64,000 bases of DNA from the NCBI GenBank assembly GCA_044225795.1, contig JBGAIF010000003.1:124001-188000 (forward strand), read 5' to 3'. Under the pieces are notes generated by a model that saw nothing but the letters and a program-made list of their open reading frames with translations, was not told the origin of the DNA and did no database searches. This document shows, piece by piece, positions 8,270 to 17,412 of the stretch (its first letter is position 1; every line of letters starts with the position of its first letter). The translations under genes and the position numbers were made by a program. The stretch comes from Nemorincola sp044225795 (GTDB lineage: Bacteria > Bacteroidota > Bacteroidia > Chitinophagales > Chitinophagaceae).

Positions 8270-9298
8270 CTATAGGTTCAGCCACTCAAGTGCATTCTTG
8301 TGCAGGAGCCTGTCCTTATCTTCCTGTGAGTAGTGCATCCCTTCGATCAGTTTTCCGGGATGATGCTCTCCTAATGGGAACGGATAGTCGCTACCCATAC
8401 ATATTTTATCATTCCCCATGATGTCTATGATAAAGTCGAGGGCTTTAGGATCGTGTACGAGCGCATCTATCCAGAATTTGCCAATATAGTCCCGCGGATT
8501 CGTTTTATTATCAACAGCACAAAGATCGGGACGTACATTGAAGCCATGCTCTATGCGACCTATTGTGAGCGGGAATGAGCCACCGCCATGTGCAAATGCA
8601 ACACGCAGCCGGGGATATTTTTCAAATACGCCTCCAAATATCATAGAGCAGATGGCCCGGCTGGTCTCAGCGGGCATACCTACCAGCCAGGGGAGCCAAT
8701 ACTTCTCCATTTCTTTTTCTCCCATCATCTCCCAAGGATGCACAAAGATGCTGCACCCTAACTCTTCGGCGGCCTGCCAGAAAGGAGCGAAAGATGGGTC
8801 GCTCAGGTTCTTTGTATTGATATTAGAGCCGATCTCCAGTCCGGGCATTTTCAGTTCCTTCACACAACGCTCCATTTCCTTTATAGCTGTATCCACATCC
8901 TGCATAGGGACAGTGCCAATGCCAATGAAACGATCGGGATGAAGTTCTACGCATTGCGCAATGTGATCGTTGAAGAAACGAGAGGTTTCGAGTGCATGTT
9001 CCGGTTTGGCGAAGTAATTGAACAATACCGGGATCGTAGATAAAACCTGCTTATCTACCGTGGTCATGTCCATCTCTTTCATGCGCACATGCGGATCCCA
9101 GCAATTCTGTTCTATTTCGCGAAATACCTTATCGCCCTTTATCATTCGGGCGCAGCAAGGCTTGTGGTGCTCCAGCCGTATGAACTCACCGTAGCCGAAC
9201 TTTTGAAACCAGTTCGGGATATTTTCCGGCATTATGTGTGTATGGATATCGATCTTTAACCCCTGGCCCCTGGCGGGGGATTTGCTATCTGGCTGCAT
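8270..9298 (-). CDS. 2-amino-3-carboxymuconate-6-semialdehyde decarboxylase (ACMSD)
   Basis: Zinc-dependent decarboxylase of the amidohydrolase superfamily (342 aa). It removes CO2 from 2-amino-3-carboxymuconate-6-semialdehyde in the kynurenine/3-hydroxyanthranilate route of tryptophan breakdown, steering carbon away from quinolinate and NAD. Resemblance to the animal and Pseudomonas enzymes is strong throughout: KIDIHTHIMP with H19-x-H21, NCWDPHVRMKEMD, TVPMQDVDTAIKEMERCVKELKMPG (in two parts), FVHPWEMMG, KYWLPWLVGMPAET, FAHGGGSFPLTIGRI and the metal-binding D304 in GSDYPFPLGE. ATG 9298 is the start; the preceding in-frame codon is TTG. No other kynurenine-pathway gene lies next to it, so the rest of the pathway must be elsewhere. 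Confidence 0.92.
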   Translation of the reverse strand: MQPDSKSPARGQGLKIDIHTHIMPENIPNWFQKFGYGEFIRLEHHKPCCARMIKGDKVFREIEQNCWDPHVRMKEMDMTTVDKQVLSTIPVLFNYFAKPEHALETSRFFNDHIAQCVELHPDRFIGIGTVPMQDVDTAIKEMERCVKELKMPGLEIGSNINTKNLSDPSFAPFWQAAEELGCSIFVHPWEMMGEKEMEKYWLPWLVGMPAETSRAICSMIFGGVFEKYPRLRVAFAHGGGSFPLTIGRIEHGFNVRPDLCAVDNKTNPRDYIGKFWIDALVHDPKALDFIIDIMGNDKICMGSDYPFPLGEHHPGKLIEGMHYSQEDKDRLLHKNALEWLNL

Positions 9299-9388
9299 CA
9301 AGTTTGTTGTTTTGTCGTAATGCTATTCAACTTTTTTCTTCATCTGATATCACACCTAAAACGATGGAACTCACCTCTATGGATAAAG

Positions 9389-10612
9389 CTATCTTATAGC
9401 TTGTTCCAGGTCGTTCAGAATATCTTCCACGTTCTCCATGCCCACACTCATGCGTATCAATCCGTCTGTGATACCAAATTCGAGACGTTTTTCACGGCTC
9501 ACACCCATATGAGTGGTAGATGGCGCATGGCAAACCAATGTATCGCATGTGCCCAGTGATACCGCATTGGTACAGAGTTTCATGTTGTTGATGAAGCTGA
9601 TGCCGGCATCGAACCCTCCTTTTAATTCAAAACTCAGCATGGCGCCGCCATTCTTCATTTGTTTTACTGCTGTAGTATGGTCGGGGTGGCTTTCAAGCCC
9701 GAGGTAGTTTACGCGGCCCACTTTGCTGTTGCTCTCCAGGTATCTTGCCACGGCTAACGCATTGCTGCAATGACGCTCCATGCGCAGCCCGAATGTGCGG
9801 AGCCCGTTGACCAGCAGAAATGCGTCGAACGCATTGCTGTTGCCACCCAGTAAGCGGTGCATCTTGGTGACGCTGCTATTCATTTTGCTGGGATCGCGCC
9901 CCACCACTACACCACCGATGGCGGTGCCATGGCCATTGAGAAATTTTGTGGTAGAGTGCATCACATAGTCCACATTGTAGCGGAAAGGCTGTTGGAGGTA
10001 GGGTGTAGCGAATGTATTATCAACAGTTACGGTAAGGCCATATTGTTTGCCCAGTGAAGAAAGTGTTTCTATGTCCACACATTGCAGGGTGGGGTTGGCA
10101 GGCGTTTCTATATGCATCAGGCGGATGCTTTTGTCATCCTTTATAGCTGCCTCTACTTTCCCGGGATCGTGGAAGTCAACAATGACCGCTTCTATACCCA
10201 TGCCCGGCAGTATTTTTTCTACCAGCTCGTGTGTGCCGCCATATAGTGAGTAATGGGTGATTATCTTATCTCCCGCTTTCAGGTTGCTCAGCAGCATGGT
10301 GCAGATGGCGCTCATGCCTGATGAATGCAGCAGTGCTTTTAATTGCAGCGCTGAACCATCTTTATCCCTCAGCCCGAACGCTTCGAGCAAGGCTATCTTC
10401 TCTTCCGCCTCTGCCATAGTGGGGTTTCCCCAGCGGCTATATATGTATGCCTTCTCATCGCCTTTGAATGCAGCGATGGCCTGTTCGGCACTATCGAATG
10501 TAAAAGTACTGGAAGCATATATGGGGGTGAGATGTGCACGGTTGCTTTCCTCAGCATGTCCCCCGCGAATGCAGAGCGTATCGAAACCAACAGAGGTGTT
10601 ATTGTCAGACAT
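9389..10612 (-). CDS. Cys/Met metabolism PLP-dependent enzyme (trans-sulfuration family)
   Basis: Pyridoxal-phosphate enzyme of the cystathionine synthase/lyase family (407 aa), acting in the cytosol on sulfur amino acids. Visible features: YSRWGNPT (58-65), the LYGGT loop (123-127), DNTFATP (198-204), the PLP-binding K223 in STTKFLNGHG, and the C-terminal SVGMENVEDILNDL. The family contains methionine gamma-lyase, cystathionine gamma-synthase and -lyase, and O-acetylhomoserine sulfhydrylase. The active-site loop has Gly where methionine gamma-lyases typically carry Cys, so I would not call it methionine gamma-lyase without testing. The start MSDNN at ATG 10612 is preferred; the upstream ATG at 10651 would overlap the start codon of the divergent dinB-like gene and adds an atypical leader. 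Confidence 0.88.
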   Translation of the reverse strand: MSDNNTSVGFDTLCIRGGHAEESNRAHLTPIYASSTFTFDSAEQAIAAFKGDEKAYIYSRWGNPTMAEAEEKIALLEAFGLRDKDGSALQLKALLHSSGMSAICTMLLSNLKAGDKIITHYSLYGGTHELVEKILPGMGIEAVIVDFHDPGKVEAAIKDDKSIRLMHIETPANPTLQCVDIETLSSLGKQYGLTVTVDNTFATPYLQQPFRYNVDYVMHSTTKFLNGHGTAIGGVVVGRDPSKMNSSVTKMHRLLGGNSNAFDAFLLVNGLRTFGLRMERHCSNALAVARYLESNSKVGRVNYLGLESHPDHTTAVKQMKNGGAMLSFELKGGFDAGISFINNMKLCTNAVSLGTCDTLVCHAPSTTHMGVSREKRLEFGITDGLIRMSVGMENVEDILNDLEQAIR

Positions 10613-10621
10613 ATAATGCTG

Positions 10622-10629
10622 TAAATTTG
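10622..10629 (+). promoter_or_regulatory. TAnnTTTG promoter box for the DinB-like gene
   Basis: TAAATTTG, a perfect -7 box, lies 20 bases before ATG 10650 in the short (37-base) divergent gap between the PLP enzyme and DinB genes. Confidence 0.6.
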
Positions 10630-10649
10630 GTGTAAAGTTACAAGATACC

Positions 10650-11141
10650 ATGAAGGAAATACTGCTACAATATGCCGATTATAATATTTGGGCAAACAAG
10701 CTGATCATTGATACTATACTGAAATTGAAAGAAGGTGTGGCTGAGCAGGAGGTTGCCAGTAGCTTCCCGTCGCTGAAGGCAACTGTTTTGCATATATGGA
10801 GTGCTGAATCTGTATGGCTACAACGATTGTTGCTCACAGAACACCCGGTATGGGTACAGGGCGCATTTACTGGAACAATTCAAGAAGCCTGTGACAGTTG
10901 GCAAAAAGTATCGGCAGATATAAGGCAATTTGTAACGAGGCAGTTTGATGATAATGCCCTCGCACATGTTGTCATGTATAGCGACCTGAAAGGAAACCAG
11001 CACAAGACGCCGGTGTACCAGGTATTGCACCATGTGTTCAATCATGCCACCTACCACAGGGGACAACTGGTGACCATTCTGAGGTCGGTGGGTGTCACAG
11101 AGCTACCTTCCACTGACTTTATCCGGTTTGTAAGAAAATAG
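10650..11141 (+). CDS. DinB/DfrB-type damage-inducible family protein
   Basis: Small four-helix-bundle protein of the DinB superfamily (163 aa), unrelated to DNA polymerase IV. Members bind a divalent metal through three histidines and some act as thiol-dependent transferases. The fitting residues are the His in LHIW (helix 2) and those in HHVFNHATYHRGQL near the C-terminus. The N-terminus YADYNIWANKLI is typical. The substrate is unknown. It is divergent from the PLP-enzyme gene with its own promoter box and is followed by the hairpin shared with the dnaK end. Confidence 0.85.
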   Translation: MKEILLQYADYNIWANKLIIDTILKLKEGVAEQEVASSFPSLKATVLHIWSAESVWLQRLLLTEHPVWVQGAFTGTIQEACDSWQKVSADIRQFVTRQFDDNALAHVVMYSDLKGNQHKTPVYQVLHHVFNHATYHRGQLVTILRSVGVTELPSTDFIRFVRK

Positions 11142-11154
11142 CACGTGCGCGGCT

Positions 11155-11185
11155 AAAAAGTAAAAGGGGCGGTAGAAACCGCCCC
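11155..11185 (-). terminator. Intrinsic terminator of dnaK
   Basis: An 8-bp GC-rich stem (GGGGCGGT at 11166-11173, ACCGCCCC at 11178-11185, loop AGAA). On the minus strand the stem is followed by TTTTACTTTTT, so it ends dnaK transcription. On the plus strand the following T content is poorer. Confidence 0.8.
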
Positions 11186-11210
11186 TCACTGTCTGTTATT
11201 TTACTCTTAC

Positions 11211-13109
11211 TTACTTCACTTCTTCATATTCGGCATCTGCAACCCCGCCATCATTTGCACCTGCATGTTGCTCTCCGCCTGCCGCGCCGTCTGTTGGAGC
11301 CCCTTGCTGCCCTGCTTTGTACATCTCTTCACTGGCTGCCATCCACGCCGCGTTCAACTCGTTTTCTGCTACATCTATACCATCGAGGTCTTCTGCTTTA
11401 TGTGCTGCTCTCAGTTTGTTCGCAGCTTCTTCTATTACAGATCTCTTATCGGCCGGTATCTTATCTCCGTACTCCTTGAGTTGTTTTTCTGTATTAAAGA
11501 TAAGGCCATCCGCTTTATTGAGCTTCTCAATCCTTTCACGCACCTTCTTATCAGTCTCTTCGTTGGCCTTAGCTTCATTCTTCATGCGTTCCACTTCGTC
11601 TTTGCTGAGTCCGCTTCCCGCTTCTATGCGTATGTTCTGCTGCTTGCCTGTTCCCTTATCTTTCGCTGTCACATGCAACATGCCATTCGCATCAATATCA
11701 AAAGTCACTTCTATCTGTGGTACACCACGCGGTGCCGGTGGTATGCCGTCGAGTATGAAACGACCAAGATTCTTGTTGTCCTTAGCCATCGGACGCTCGC
11801 CCTGCAACACATTTATCTCTACACTTGGCTGGCTGTCGCTGGCTGTTGAGAACGTTTCACTCTTCTTCGTTGGTATGGTTGTGTTAGATTCGATAAGACG
11901 AGTCATCACGCCACCCATTGTTTCTATACCCAAAGATAAGGGAGTTACGTCTAATAAAAGTACATCTTTTACATCACCGGTCAAAACTCCCCCCTGGATA
12001 GCGGCCCCGATAGCCACAACCTCGTCGGGATTCACCCCTTTATGTGGTTTTTTGCCAAAGAACTTCTCCACAACTTCCTGAACTTTTGGTATGCGGGTAG
12101 AGCCACCTACCAGGATCACCTCGTCTATCTCAGAGGCTGATATGCCGGCGTCCTTAAGCGCCCTGCGGCAAGGCTCCAGCGTACGCTCGATAAGGCTGTC
12201 CGACAGTTGTTCGAATTTCGCACGGCTGAGCTTGCGCACGAGGTGCTTCGGAGCGCCGTCAATAGCTGTGATATAAGGCAGGTTGATCTCTGATTCCTGG
12301 GAAGAAGACAGTTCTATTTTGGCTTTTTCAGCAGCTTCCTTGAGGCGCTGCCATGCCATTGGGTCCTTGCGGAGGTCCATATTCTCGTCTTTCCTGAACT
12401 CTTCTGCGAGCCAGTCCATTACTACCTTGTCAAAGTCGTCTCCACCGAGGTGTGTATCACCATTCGTTGATTTTACCTCAAATACACCGTCTCCCAGTTC
12501 CAGAACAGAGATATCGAATGTACCGCCACCGAGGTCGAATACAGCGATCTTGCTGTCTTTGTGCTGTTTGTCGAGACCGTAAGCCAGCGCTGCCGCTGTA
12601 GGTTCGTTGATGATACGGCGAACGTTGAGGCCAGCGATCTCACCGGCTTCTTTGGTAGCCTGACGCTGAGCATCGTTGAAATAAGCGGGAACCGTGATCA
12701 CCGCTTCTTTTACCTCTGTACCGAGGAAGTCTTCAGCAGTCTTCTTCATTTTCTGAAGGATCATGGCTGATATTTCCTGAGGTGTGTACAAGCGGCCATC
12801 AATATCCACCCTTGGGGTGTTGTTGTCGCCCTTGGCTATCTTGTATGTAAAGTGAGATATCTCATTCGTTACTTCGTCAAAACGACGTCCCATGAAGCGC
12901 TTGATAGATTGTACTGTATTCACGGGGTTGGTGATTGCCTGGCGTTTTGCCGGGTCGCCTACTTTACGTTCTCCGTTCTTCAGGAATGCCACCACTGAAG
13001 GCGTCGTGCGACGGCCTTCATCATTCGCGATCACAACTGGCTCATTTCCCTCCATAACGGCTACGCAAGAGTTCGTAGTTCCTAAGTCAATTCCGATAAT
13101 TTTTCCCAT
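11211..13109 (-). CDS. dnaK: Molecular chaperone DnaK (Hsp70)
   Basis: Cytosolic Hsp70 chaperone (632 aa) that binds unfolded peptides in an ATP-driven cycle with DnaJ and GrpE. The nucleotide-binding domain starts GKIIGIDLGTTNSCVAVMEG and includes VITVPAYFNDAQRQATKEAG, INEPTAAALAYG and ILVGGSTRIPKV. The substrate-binding domain has DVTPLSLGIETMGGV, and the lid ends with a Gly/Ala-rich tail and the usual acidic terminus (EYEEVK). ATG 13109 gives the canonical MGKIIGIDLG start; an upstream TTG at 13115 is ignored. Neither dnaJ nor grpE is adjacent, which is usual in this phylum. No CIRCE-type inverted repeat is visible in the 190 bases upstream. Confidence 0.98.
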   Translation of the reverse strand: MGKIIGIDLGTTNSCVAVMEGNEPVVIANDEGRRTTPSVVAFLKNGERKVGDPAKRQAITNPVNTVQSIKRFMGRRFDEVTNEISHFTYKIAKGDNNTPRVDIDGRLYTPQEISAMILQKMKKTAEDFLGTEVKEAVITVPAYFNDAQRQATKEAGEIAGLNVRRIINEPTAAALAYGLDKQHKDSKIAVFDLGGGTFDISVLELGDGVFEVKSTNGDTHLGGDDFDKVVMDWLAEEFRKDENMDLRKDPMAWQRLKEAAEKAKIELSSSQESEINLPYITAIDGAPKHLVRKLSRAKFEQLSDSLIERTLEPCRRALKDAGISASEIDEVILVGGSTRIPKVQEVVEKFFGKKPHKGVNPDEVVAIGAAIQGGVLTGDVKDVLLLDVTPLSLGIETMGGVMTRLIESNTTIPTKKSETFSTASDSQPSVEINVLQGERPMAKDNKNLGRFILDGIPPAPRGVPQIEVTFDIDANGMLHVTAKDKGTGKQQNIRIEAGSGLSKDEVERMKNEAKANEETDKKVRERIEKLNKADGLIFNTEKQLKEYGDKIPADKRSVIEEAANKLRAAHKAEDLDGIDVAENELNAAWMAASEEMYKAGQQGAPTDGAAGGEQHAGANDGGVADAEYEEVK

Positions 13110-13244
13110 AGTCAAATTTTGTTATTAGTATATTTCCGATGTTTATTCTGCAGACTTATCAGTATAGCTGCAATAGGATATACACAATGAACATGCCAGT
13201 ATGATTTTTCTGAAATAATGGCAGAAAACCTGTCAGGAATAAAG

Positions 13245-13279
13245 AAAAAATGCCTCAATGTGTAGCATTAAGGCATTTT
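13245..13279 (-). terminator. Intrinsic terminator of the lipoprotein gene
   Basis: An inverted repeat (AAATGCCTcAATG and CATTaAGGCATTT) around a 5-base loop is followed on the minus strand by a T run. It lies 19 bases after the stop of the 13298-14380 gene. Confidence 0.75.
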
Positions 13280-13297
13280 AACACGGTTTAATATTTT

Positions 13298-14380
13298 TTA
13301 ATAAGTCGTTCCTGCTATCTTCACAGGATTCAGATACGGGCTAATCATCATGGAATCCATGGTGTTTCTTGTAATTGTAATCTTGCCGATCTTATGGCCG
13401 CGCGATGTAAAAAGCCCCAACACATCTTTCCCTTTTATGTTTGTATACACAGGCTGTATCTCAGAACCGGTCAGGCCGGTTCCCTGGTTTGCCATCGTCT
13501 GCTGATAAGTGGAGAAATCCTGAGTAGCGAGGTATACTATGAGATCGCATCTGTCGAAAAGGCGATAAGTATTTGCAGGCGCATCATTAAGGCCGGTTCT
13601 GACAGCCGTATAAAAGTTGATATCAGGTACTTTGTACTCAAACTGGTTATATACAAGGTTCATATACCCCATATTGTAATCATAAGAGTGAGCTGTTTTG
13701 GCATGGCTTAGAATATTGGAATCGAGCCAATTGAAGCGGACAAAAGCCTGAGCAATGATAGCAGGGCTGGATAAGCCATTGAAGGTAAAGTCAGCAGGGG
13801 GTGTATAAGACCCGGAAAACTGGATCACTTTATTTGCTCCTGTCTCGGCAAAGTCAAGGCCTATATGAACACCATTGGAGTCGTCGAGCAGGTACATTCT
13901 GAATGCATTGGCATTTACGTCTTCGATAACAGGGGCATTAGCAGAATCGATTTTCCCGGTAGCCAGGTTAACTACCTTGATCCGGTATATATAATTGGGA
14001 TCAAGCAAATCCTTGAACTTGTAAGCATAGTTTGGTGCATCAAAGAAAGTACCTGACTGTTTAGGATATCCCTCGAGGTTCAGGTCCACTCTGTTCAGGT
14101 GAATGCTATCGTGGTAGGTGCCGCTGAAGCTGTATCTTTCAATTCTAACATTGATATTGGCAAAAAAGTTAGAATCAGCCACTTTTGCCATAGTAACCGC
14201 ACTTTTGTTCTCATCAAGGAAAGCCTTTTGAATGCGGATATAGTGTGCCGTATCAAGTTGGTCGAGTAGGCCATATACGACAGTAATGTCTTTGTAAGGA
14301 GCAGCTACCTTAAACTTTTCAGAACAACCTGTGGCAATGAAAACTGCCAGAGTAAGCAATGGTAAAATAAATTTCTTCAT
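13298..14380 (-). CDS. Lipoprotein of unknown function, possibly DUF4249-like
   Basis: 360-aa lipoprotein. The signal peptide ends in a lipobox (FIATGC, lipidated Cys19) followed by SEKF, so it should be anchored in a membrane facing the periplasm or outside. The mature part is beta-rich, with an N-terminal stretch ITVVYGLLDQLDTAHYIRIQ and repeated YxYK- and VRxxxY-type strands, broadly like DUF4249 lipoproteins of Bacteroidota; that assignment is tentative. No catalytic motif is visible. ATG 14380 fits the signal peptide and lies 29 bases after a promoter box. It is flanked by its own terminator and by the T9SS cargo gene. Confidence 0.7.
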   Translation of the reverse strand: MKKFILPLLTLAVFIATGCSEKFKVAAPYKDITVVYGLLDQLDTAHYIRIQKAFLDENKSAVTMAKVADSNFFANINVRIERYSFSGTYHDSIHLNRVDLNLEGYPKQSGTFFDAPNYAYKFKDLLDPNYIYRIKVVNLATGKIDSANAPVIEDVNANAFRMYLLDDSNGVHIGLDFAETGANKVIQFSGSYTPPADFTFNGLSSPAIIAQAFVRFNWLDSNILSHAKTAHSYDYNMGYMNLVYNQFEYKVPDINFYTAVRTGLNDAPANTYRLFDRCDLIVYLATQDFSTYQQTMANQGTGLTGSEIQPVYTNIKGKDVLGLFTSRGHKIGKITITRNTMDSMMISPYLNPVKIAGTTY

Positions 14381-14409
14381 GAACGGTATCTTCTTATATA
14401 AAAAGCCAG

Positions 14410-14417
14410 CAAAGGTA
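14410..14417 (-). promoter_or_regulatory. TAnnTTTG promoter box for the lipoprotein gene
   Basis: The minus strand reads TACCTTTG, a perfect -7 box, 29 bases upstream of ATG 14380. Confidence 0.6.
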
Positions 14418-14563
14418 ATTGATTGCCAGTAAAGTTATTGGATGTGTTCGAAAACACATAAACAGAAACAGCTAAATGACCTCAAAATTCTGCCAAAAAA
14501 AAGTTAATAAATGTATCTGCTTATCAGACGTAAGATTTGCTCCCGGGCTTGGGTAATGAGCAT

Positions 14564-14588
14564 AAAAAAAACCGGAGTGGTCTCCGGC
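14564..14588 (-). terminator. Intrinsic terminator of the T9SS cargo gene
   Basis: A stem CCGGAG/CTCCGG with loop TGGT is followed on the minus strand by eight T residues. It sits 22 bases after the stop of the 14611-17217 gene. Confidence 0.85.
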
Positions 14589-14610
14589 TTCCTTCTGTAA
14601 TTCAATCATA

Positions 14611-17217
14611 TTATTTTTCAATCACTATATGGAATGCCTTTCCGCCAGATGCAGAACGGACATTTAGCAGGTACATGCCGCCGGGTAAAGTATCACCGGT
14701 GATGACCTGTTCATTTACCTGGCCATCTTTTGCCACAGCATTGTGCCTGTATATCAGTTGCCCTATCATATTTGAAAGTTCAAGGCTGAAAGGTTCATCG
14801 GTGCTGCCCCCGAGTGAGCCCCGAACTACAAAAGAACCCTTGTTCGGATTTGGTATTACAGCTATCTCAGGCGAGAAAGTAGAAACGGGGCGAACACCGA
14901 TATTATTCTCCATCTTTCTCCAACCGTAGGTGGTCATATAACAAGCTCCCAGGTGCGTGACCATACAGGTAACAGAATCATTGGCATCATAGGTAAGAAC
15001 GTCTGTAACAAACGTATCAGTAGTTGCACCTACCTGCATAGAATCATTAATATACCATTGATAAAGCAACGTTCCTTCAGCATTTGGTATGCGTGCTACG
15101 AAGGTTTCTGATTGTCCGGGACCTTTTAACACAGGAGGGTATGCATCAATAATGACGAAAGGTGGAATTGGTGTGTCGACGGTGATCTTAATTGTGCCAA
15201 CGACCGTATCGGCAATTCTACATACATAATTGCTGACCATATACACATCTATAATGTCACCATCGTTTGGTTTATAGGCGAGATGGCTTCCGGTTCCGAT
15301 CAGTGTACTGCCTAAGCGATAAATATATATCGGAGATGGGCCGCCCCAGGTTGGTACGGGGAACAATGTCACAGACTGGCCGAGACAGATAGTGTCGTTT
15401 GGCGAAGGGGACAGATCAACGATGGGTATCTGGCGGTCTATCACGGTCATAACAAAAGTATCGCGCACTGTGTCGGGAGTTGCACACACCTCTGTACCAG
15501 CCATACGAACGATAATGGTATCGTTATTTGACGGCGCATAACCATAATTCACCGTGTCAATAGCTACATCTATTCCATTAACTTTCCATAGGTAAGATTG
15601 TGTGAGACCACCATTTGTCGGTGTTGCAGAAAATATGGTAAATGTGCCGCCGCAAACGGAACTTCCTTTGTCAGACGAGATGGAAACCGATGCCACCGGA
15701 GATGGTATTGGGGTTATGGTAGCGCTGCCGGACATGCTGTTGGTGCAGCCGGTGAGTGTATTAGTGGCTGTAACCACATAGGTGCCGGCAAGAGTGTGCA
15801 ACCCGAAATCGAGCATGCCGCCAAGGCTGGGGTATGGACCAACAGCTATACTGCCTACATGCAGGAAGTAGTTAGTATAAGCATCTGTAGGGTTGATATA
15901 AATATGTACGCCAGTATCTTTTGTGCAATAACTACCACCACCGGTAACCGAGTAAACATTAGGTAGCGGGTTCACTGAAGCTACCATAGTTGAGATACAT
16001 CCTGTAGCGGTAATCTCATATGTGATGTTGGCAGTGCCTGGAGACATACCCATTACAAGGCCTGAAGTAGAGCCGATATACGCGATAGAGGAGTTATCGC
16101 TGGTCCAGGACCCTCCGGGCGTAGCATCGGATATAGATGTGGTGAGGCCTACACAAACAAAAGGTGAGCCAGATATAGGAGCGGGTGACGGATTTACAGT
16201 TTCTGTGAAAACAGAGAAACAACCGTAAGGCAGCATATATGAGATGGTTGTTGTGCCTGCAGAGATGCCGGCAACAGCACCTGAACCTGATATCGTCGCT
16301 ACCATAGTATTGGTGCTTGTCCATGTACCACCTGGCACCGATGCCGATAATATGATACCAAGACTGGGACATGTAGGTGCTATACCGGTGATAGTGGCGG
16401 TCTGCATTACCGTAACAGACTTTGTGGCGGAACAGCCGCTGGACAATGTATATGAGATGGTTGCTGTGCCACCCGCAACTCCGGTAGCCAGCCCACCGGT
16501 AGTAATCGTTATAACGCTGAGGTCACTACTGCTCCATGTGCCTCCGGACGAGGCATCACTCATAGCAATGATGCGCCCCGAGCAAACCGATGATGCACCT
16601 GAAATGCCTGCCGGAGCACTAATTACAGTTAACGGAGATGAAGTCTTACAGCCCGTAGCCGTTATCATATAGGTAATAATGGTAGTTCCGGGCACTCCAG
16701 TTGTTACTGCGCCGGAGGTCATATTGATCGAAGCGATGAACGGGCTGCTACTGCTCCATGTACCACCGGTGGTTGCATCGCTCATGGTTACATAGTTGCC
16801 TGCGCACAAATTGGCCGGCCCTGATATGGCTGCCGGATTTGCATTAACTGTAATGTATATTGTTGTTGTATCAGAGGCGGTGCCGTCGGTAACACGCACA
16901 GTAAAAGAGTCTGTTCCGGAATAGCCAAAAGTGGGAGAATAAGATGTGCCGGTCGGTACCATAACTGTACCGGATGATGTAGTGGAGTAAGCTGCAGTGG
17001 CAGTACCATGCACCGGACCCGTCACTATATTCCATGTTTCGGTCTTGCCGGGGACAAGATCACCTACAGAAAGGTTAGTATTGACGGATGCAACCGAATT
17101 CTGACATAATGATAAAGTTTGGGTACGGCCCATGGTGAAAGTGGGTTGCGCGAGAACCTTTGCCGAGAGCATCAAAGACCATAAAATACAGAGTAGAAAA
17201 TATAGGTTCTTTTTCAT
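14611..17217 (-). CDS. T9SS-sorted secreted protein with bacterial Ig-like repeats
   Basis: Large exported protein (868 aa). Order of parts: signal peptide (MKKNLYFLLCILWSLMLSAK, cleavage after VLAQ); a cadherin-like domain with GYSGTDSFTVRVTDG; four BIG2-like repeats of about 80 residues, each with a GG(T/S)W(S/T)S core, a GxxTGVxxGTxxIxY-like strand and a conserved Cys; a domain starting VTGGGSYC; two to three Ig-like domains with a Cys pair and IYIYRLG or YLWKVNG strands; and a C-terminal type A T9SS sorting domain (IPNPNKGSFVV, then GGMYLLNV). It should be moved by the Sec system and then by T9SS to the cell surface or medium, probably as an adhesin. ATG 17217 is chosen over an upstream GTG. 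It shares several domains with the 51178-54108 protein. Confidence 0.88.
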   Translation of the reverse strand: MKKNLYFLLCILWSLMLSAKVLAQPTFTMGRTQTLSLCQNSVASVNTNLSVGDLVPGKTETWNIVTGPVHGTATAAYSTTSSGTVMVPTGTSYSPTFGYSGTDSFTVRVTDGTASDTTTIYITVNANPAAISGPANLCAGNYVTMSDATTGGTWSSSSPFIASINMTSGAVTTGVPGTTIITYMITATGCKTSSPLTVISAPAGISGASSVCSGRIIAMSDASSGGTWSSSDLSVITITTGGLATGVAGGTATISYTLSSGCSATKSVTVMQTATITGIAPTCPSLGIILSASVPGGTWTSTNTMVATISGSGAVAGISAGTTTISYMLPYGCFSVFTETVNPSPAPISGSPFVCVGLTTSISDATPGGSWTSDNSSIAYIGSTSGLVMGMSPGTANITYEITATGCISTMVASVNPLPNVYSVTGGGSYCTKDTGVHIYINPTDAYTNYFLHVGSIAVGPYPSLGGMLDFGLHTLAGTYVVTATNTLTGCTNSMSGSATITPIPSPVASVSISSDKGSSVCGGTFTIFSATPTNGGLTQSYLWKVNGIDVAIDTVNYGYAPSNNDTIIVRMAGTEVCATPDTVRDTFVMTVIDRQIPIVDLSPSPNDTICLGQSVTLFPVPTWGGPSPIYIYRLGSTLIGTGSHLAYKPNDGDIIDVYMVSNYVCRIADTVVGTIKITVDTPIPPFVIIDAYPPVLKGPGQSETFVARIPNAEGTLLYQWYINDSMQVGATTDTFVTDVLTYDANDSVTCMVTHLGACYMTTYGWRKMENNIGVRPVSTFSPEIAVIPNPNKGSFVVRGSLGGSTDEPFSLELSNMIGQLIYRHNAVAKDGQVNEQVITGDTLPGGMYLLNVRSASGGKAFHIVIEK

Positions 17218-17412
17218 GTGTATATTTTGCACGAAATTACTGGTTTTTTTAATTCGGCAGCCTTGCAGGGCAGCTTTTCAAGTAATTCACTTATTGGAAT
17301 GATATTGTTTAACTGTCGATTACTACTCCGGACGATATGACTGTCGGCAATGCAGACATTTTAAGTATTAATTGTCAATTGTTTCTTGATTTTTTGTTTA
17401 GTTTGCCGCTCA

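Noticed and set aside
10612..10651. Start of the PLP lyase at ATG 10651
   Set aside because: Would overlap the divergent start codon at 10650 and lies upstream of the family N-terminus.
13110..13297. Heat-shock operator (CIRCE) upstream of dnaK
   Set aside because: No 9-bp inverted repeat with 9-base spacer is present.
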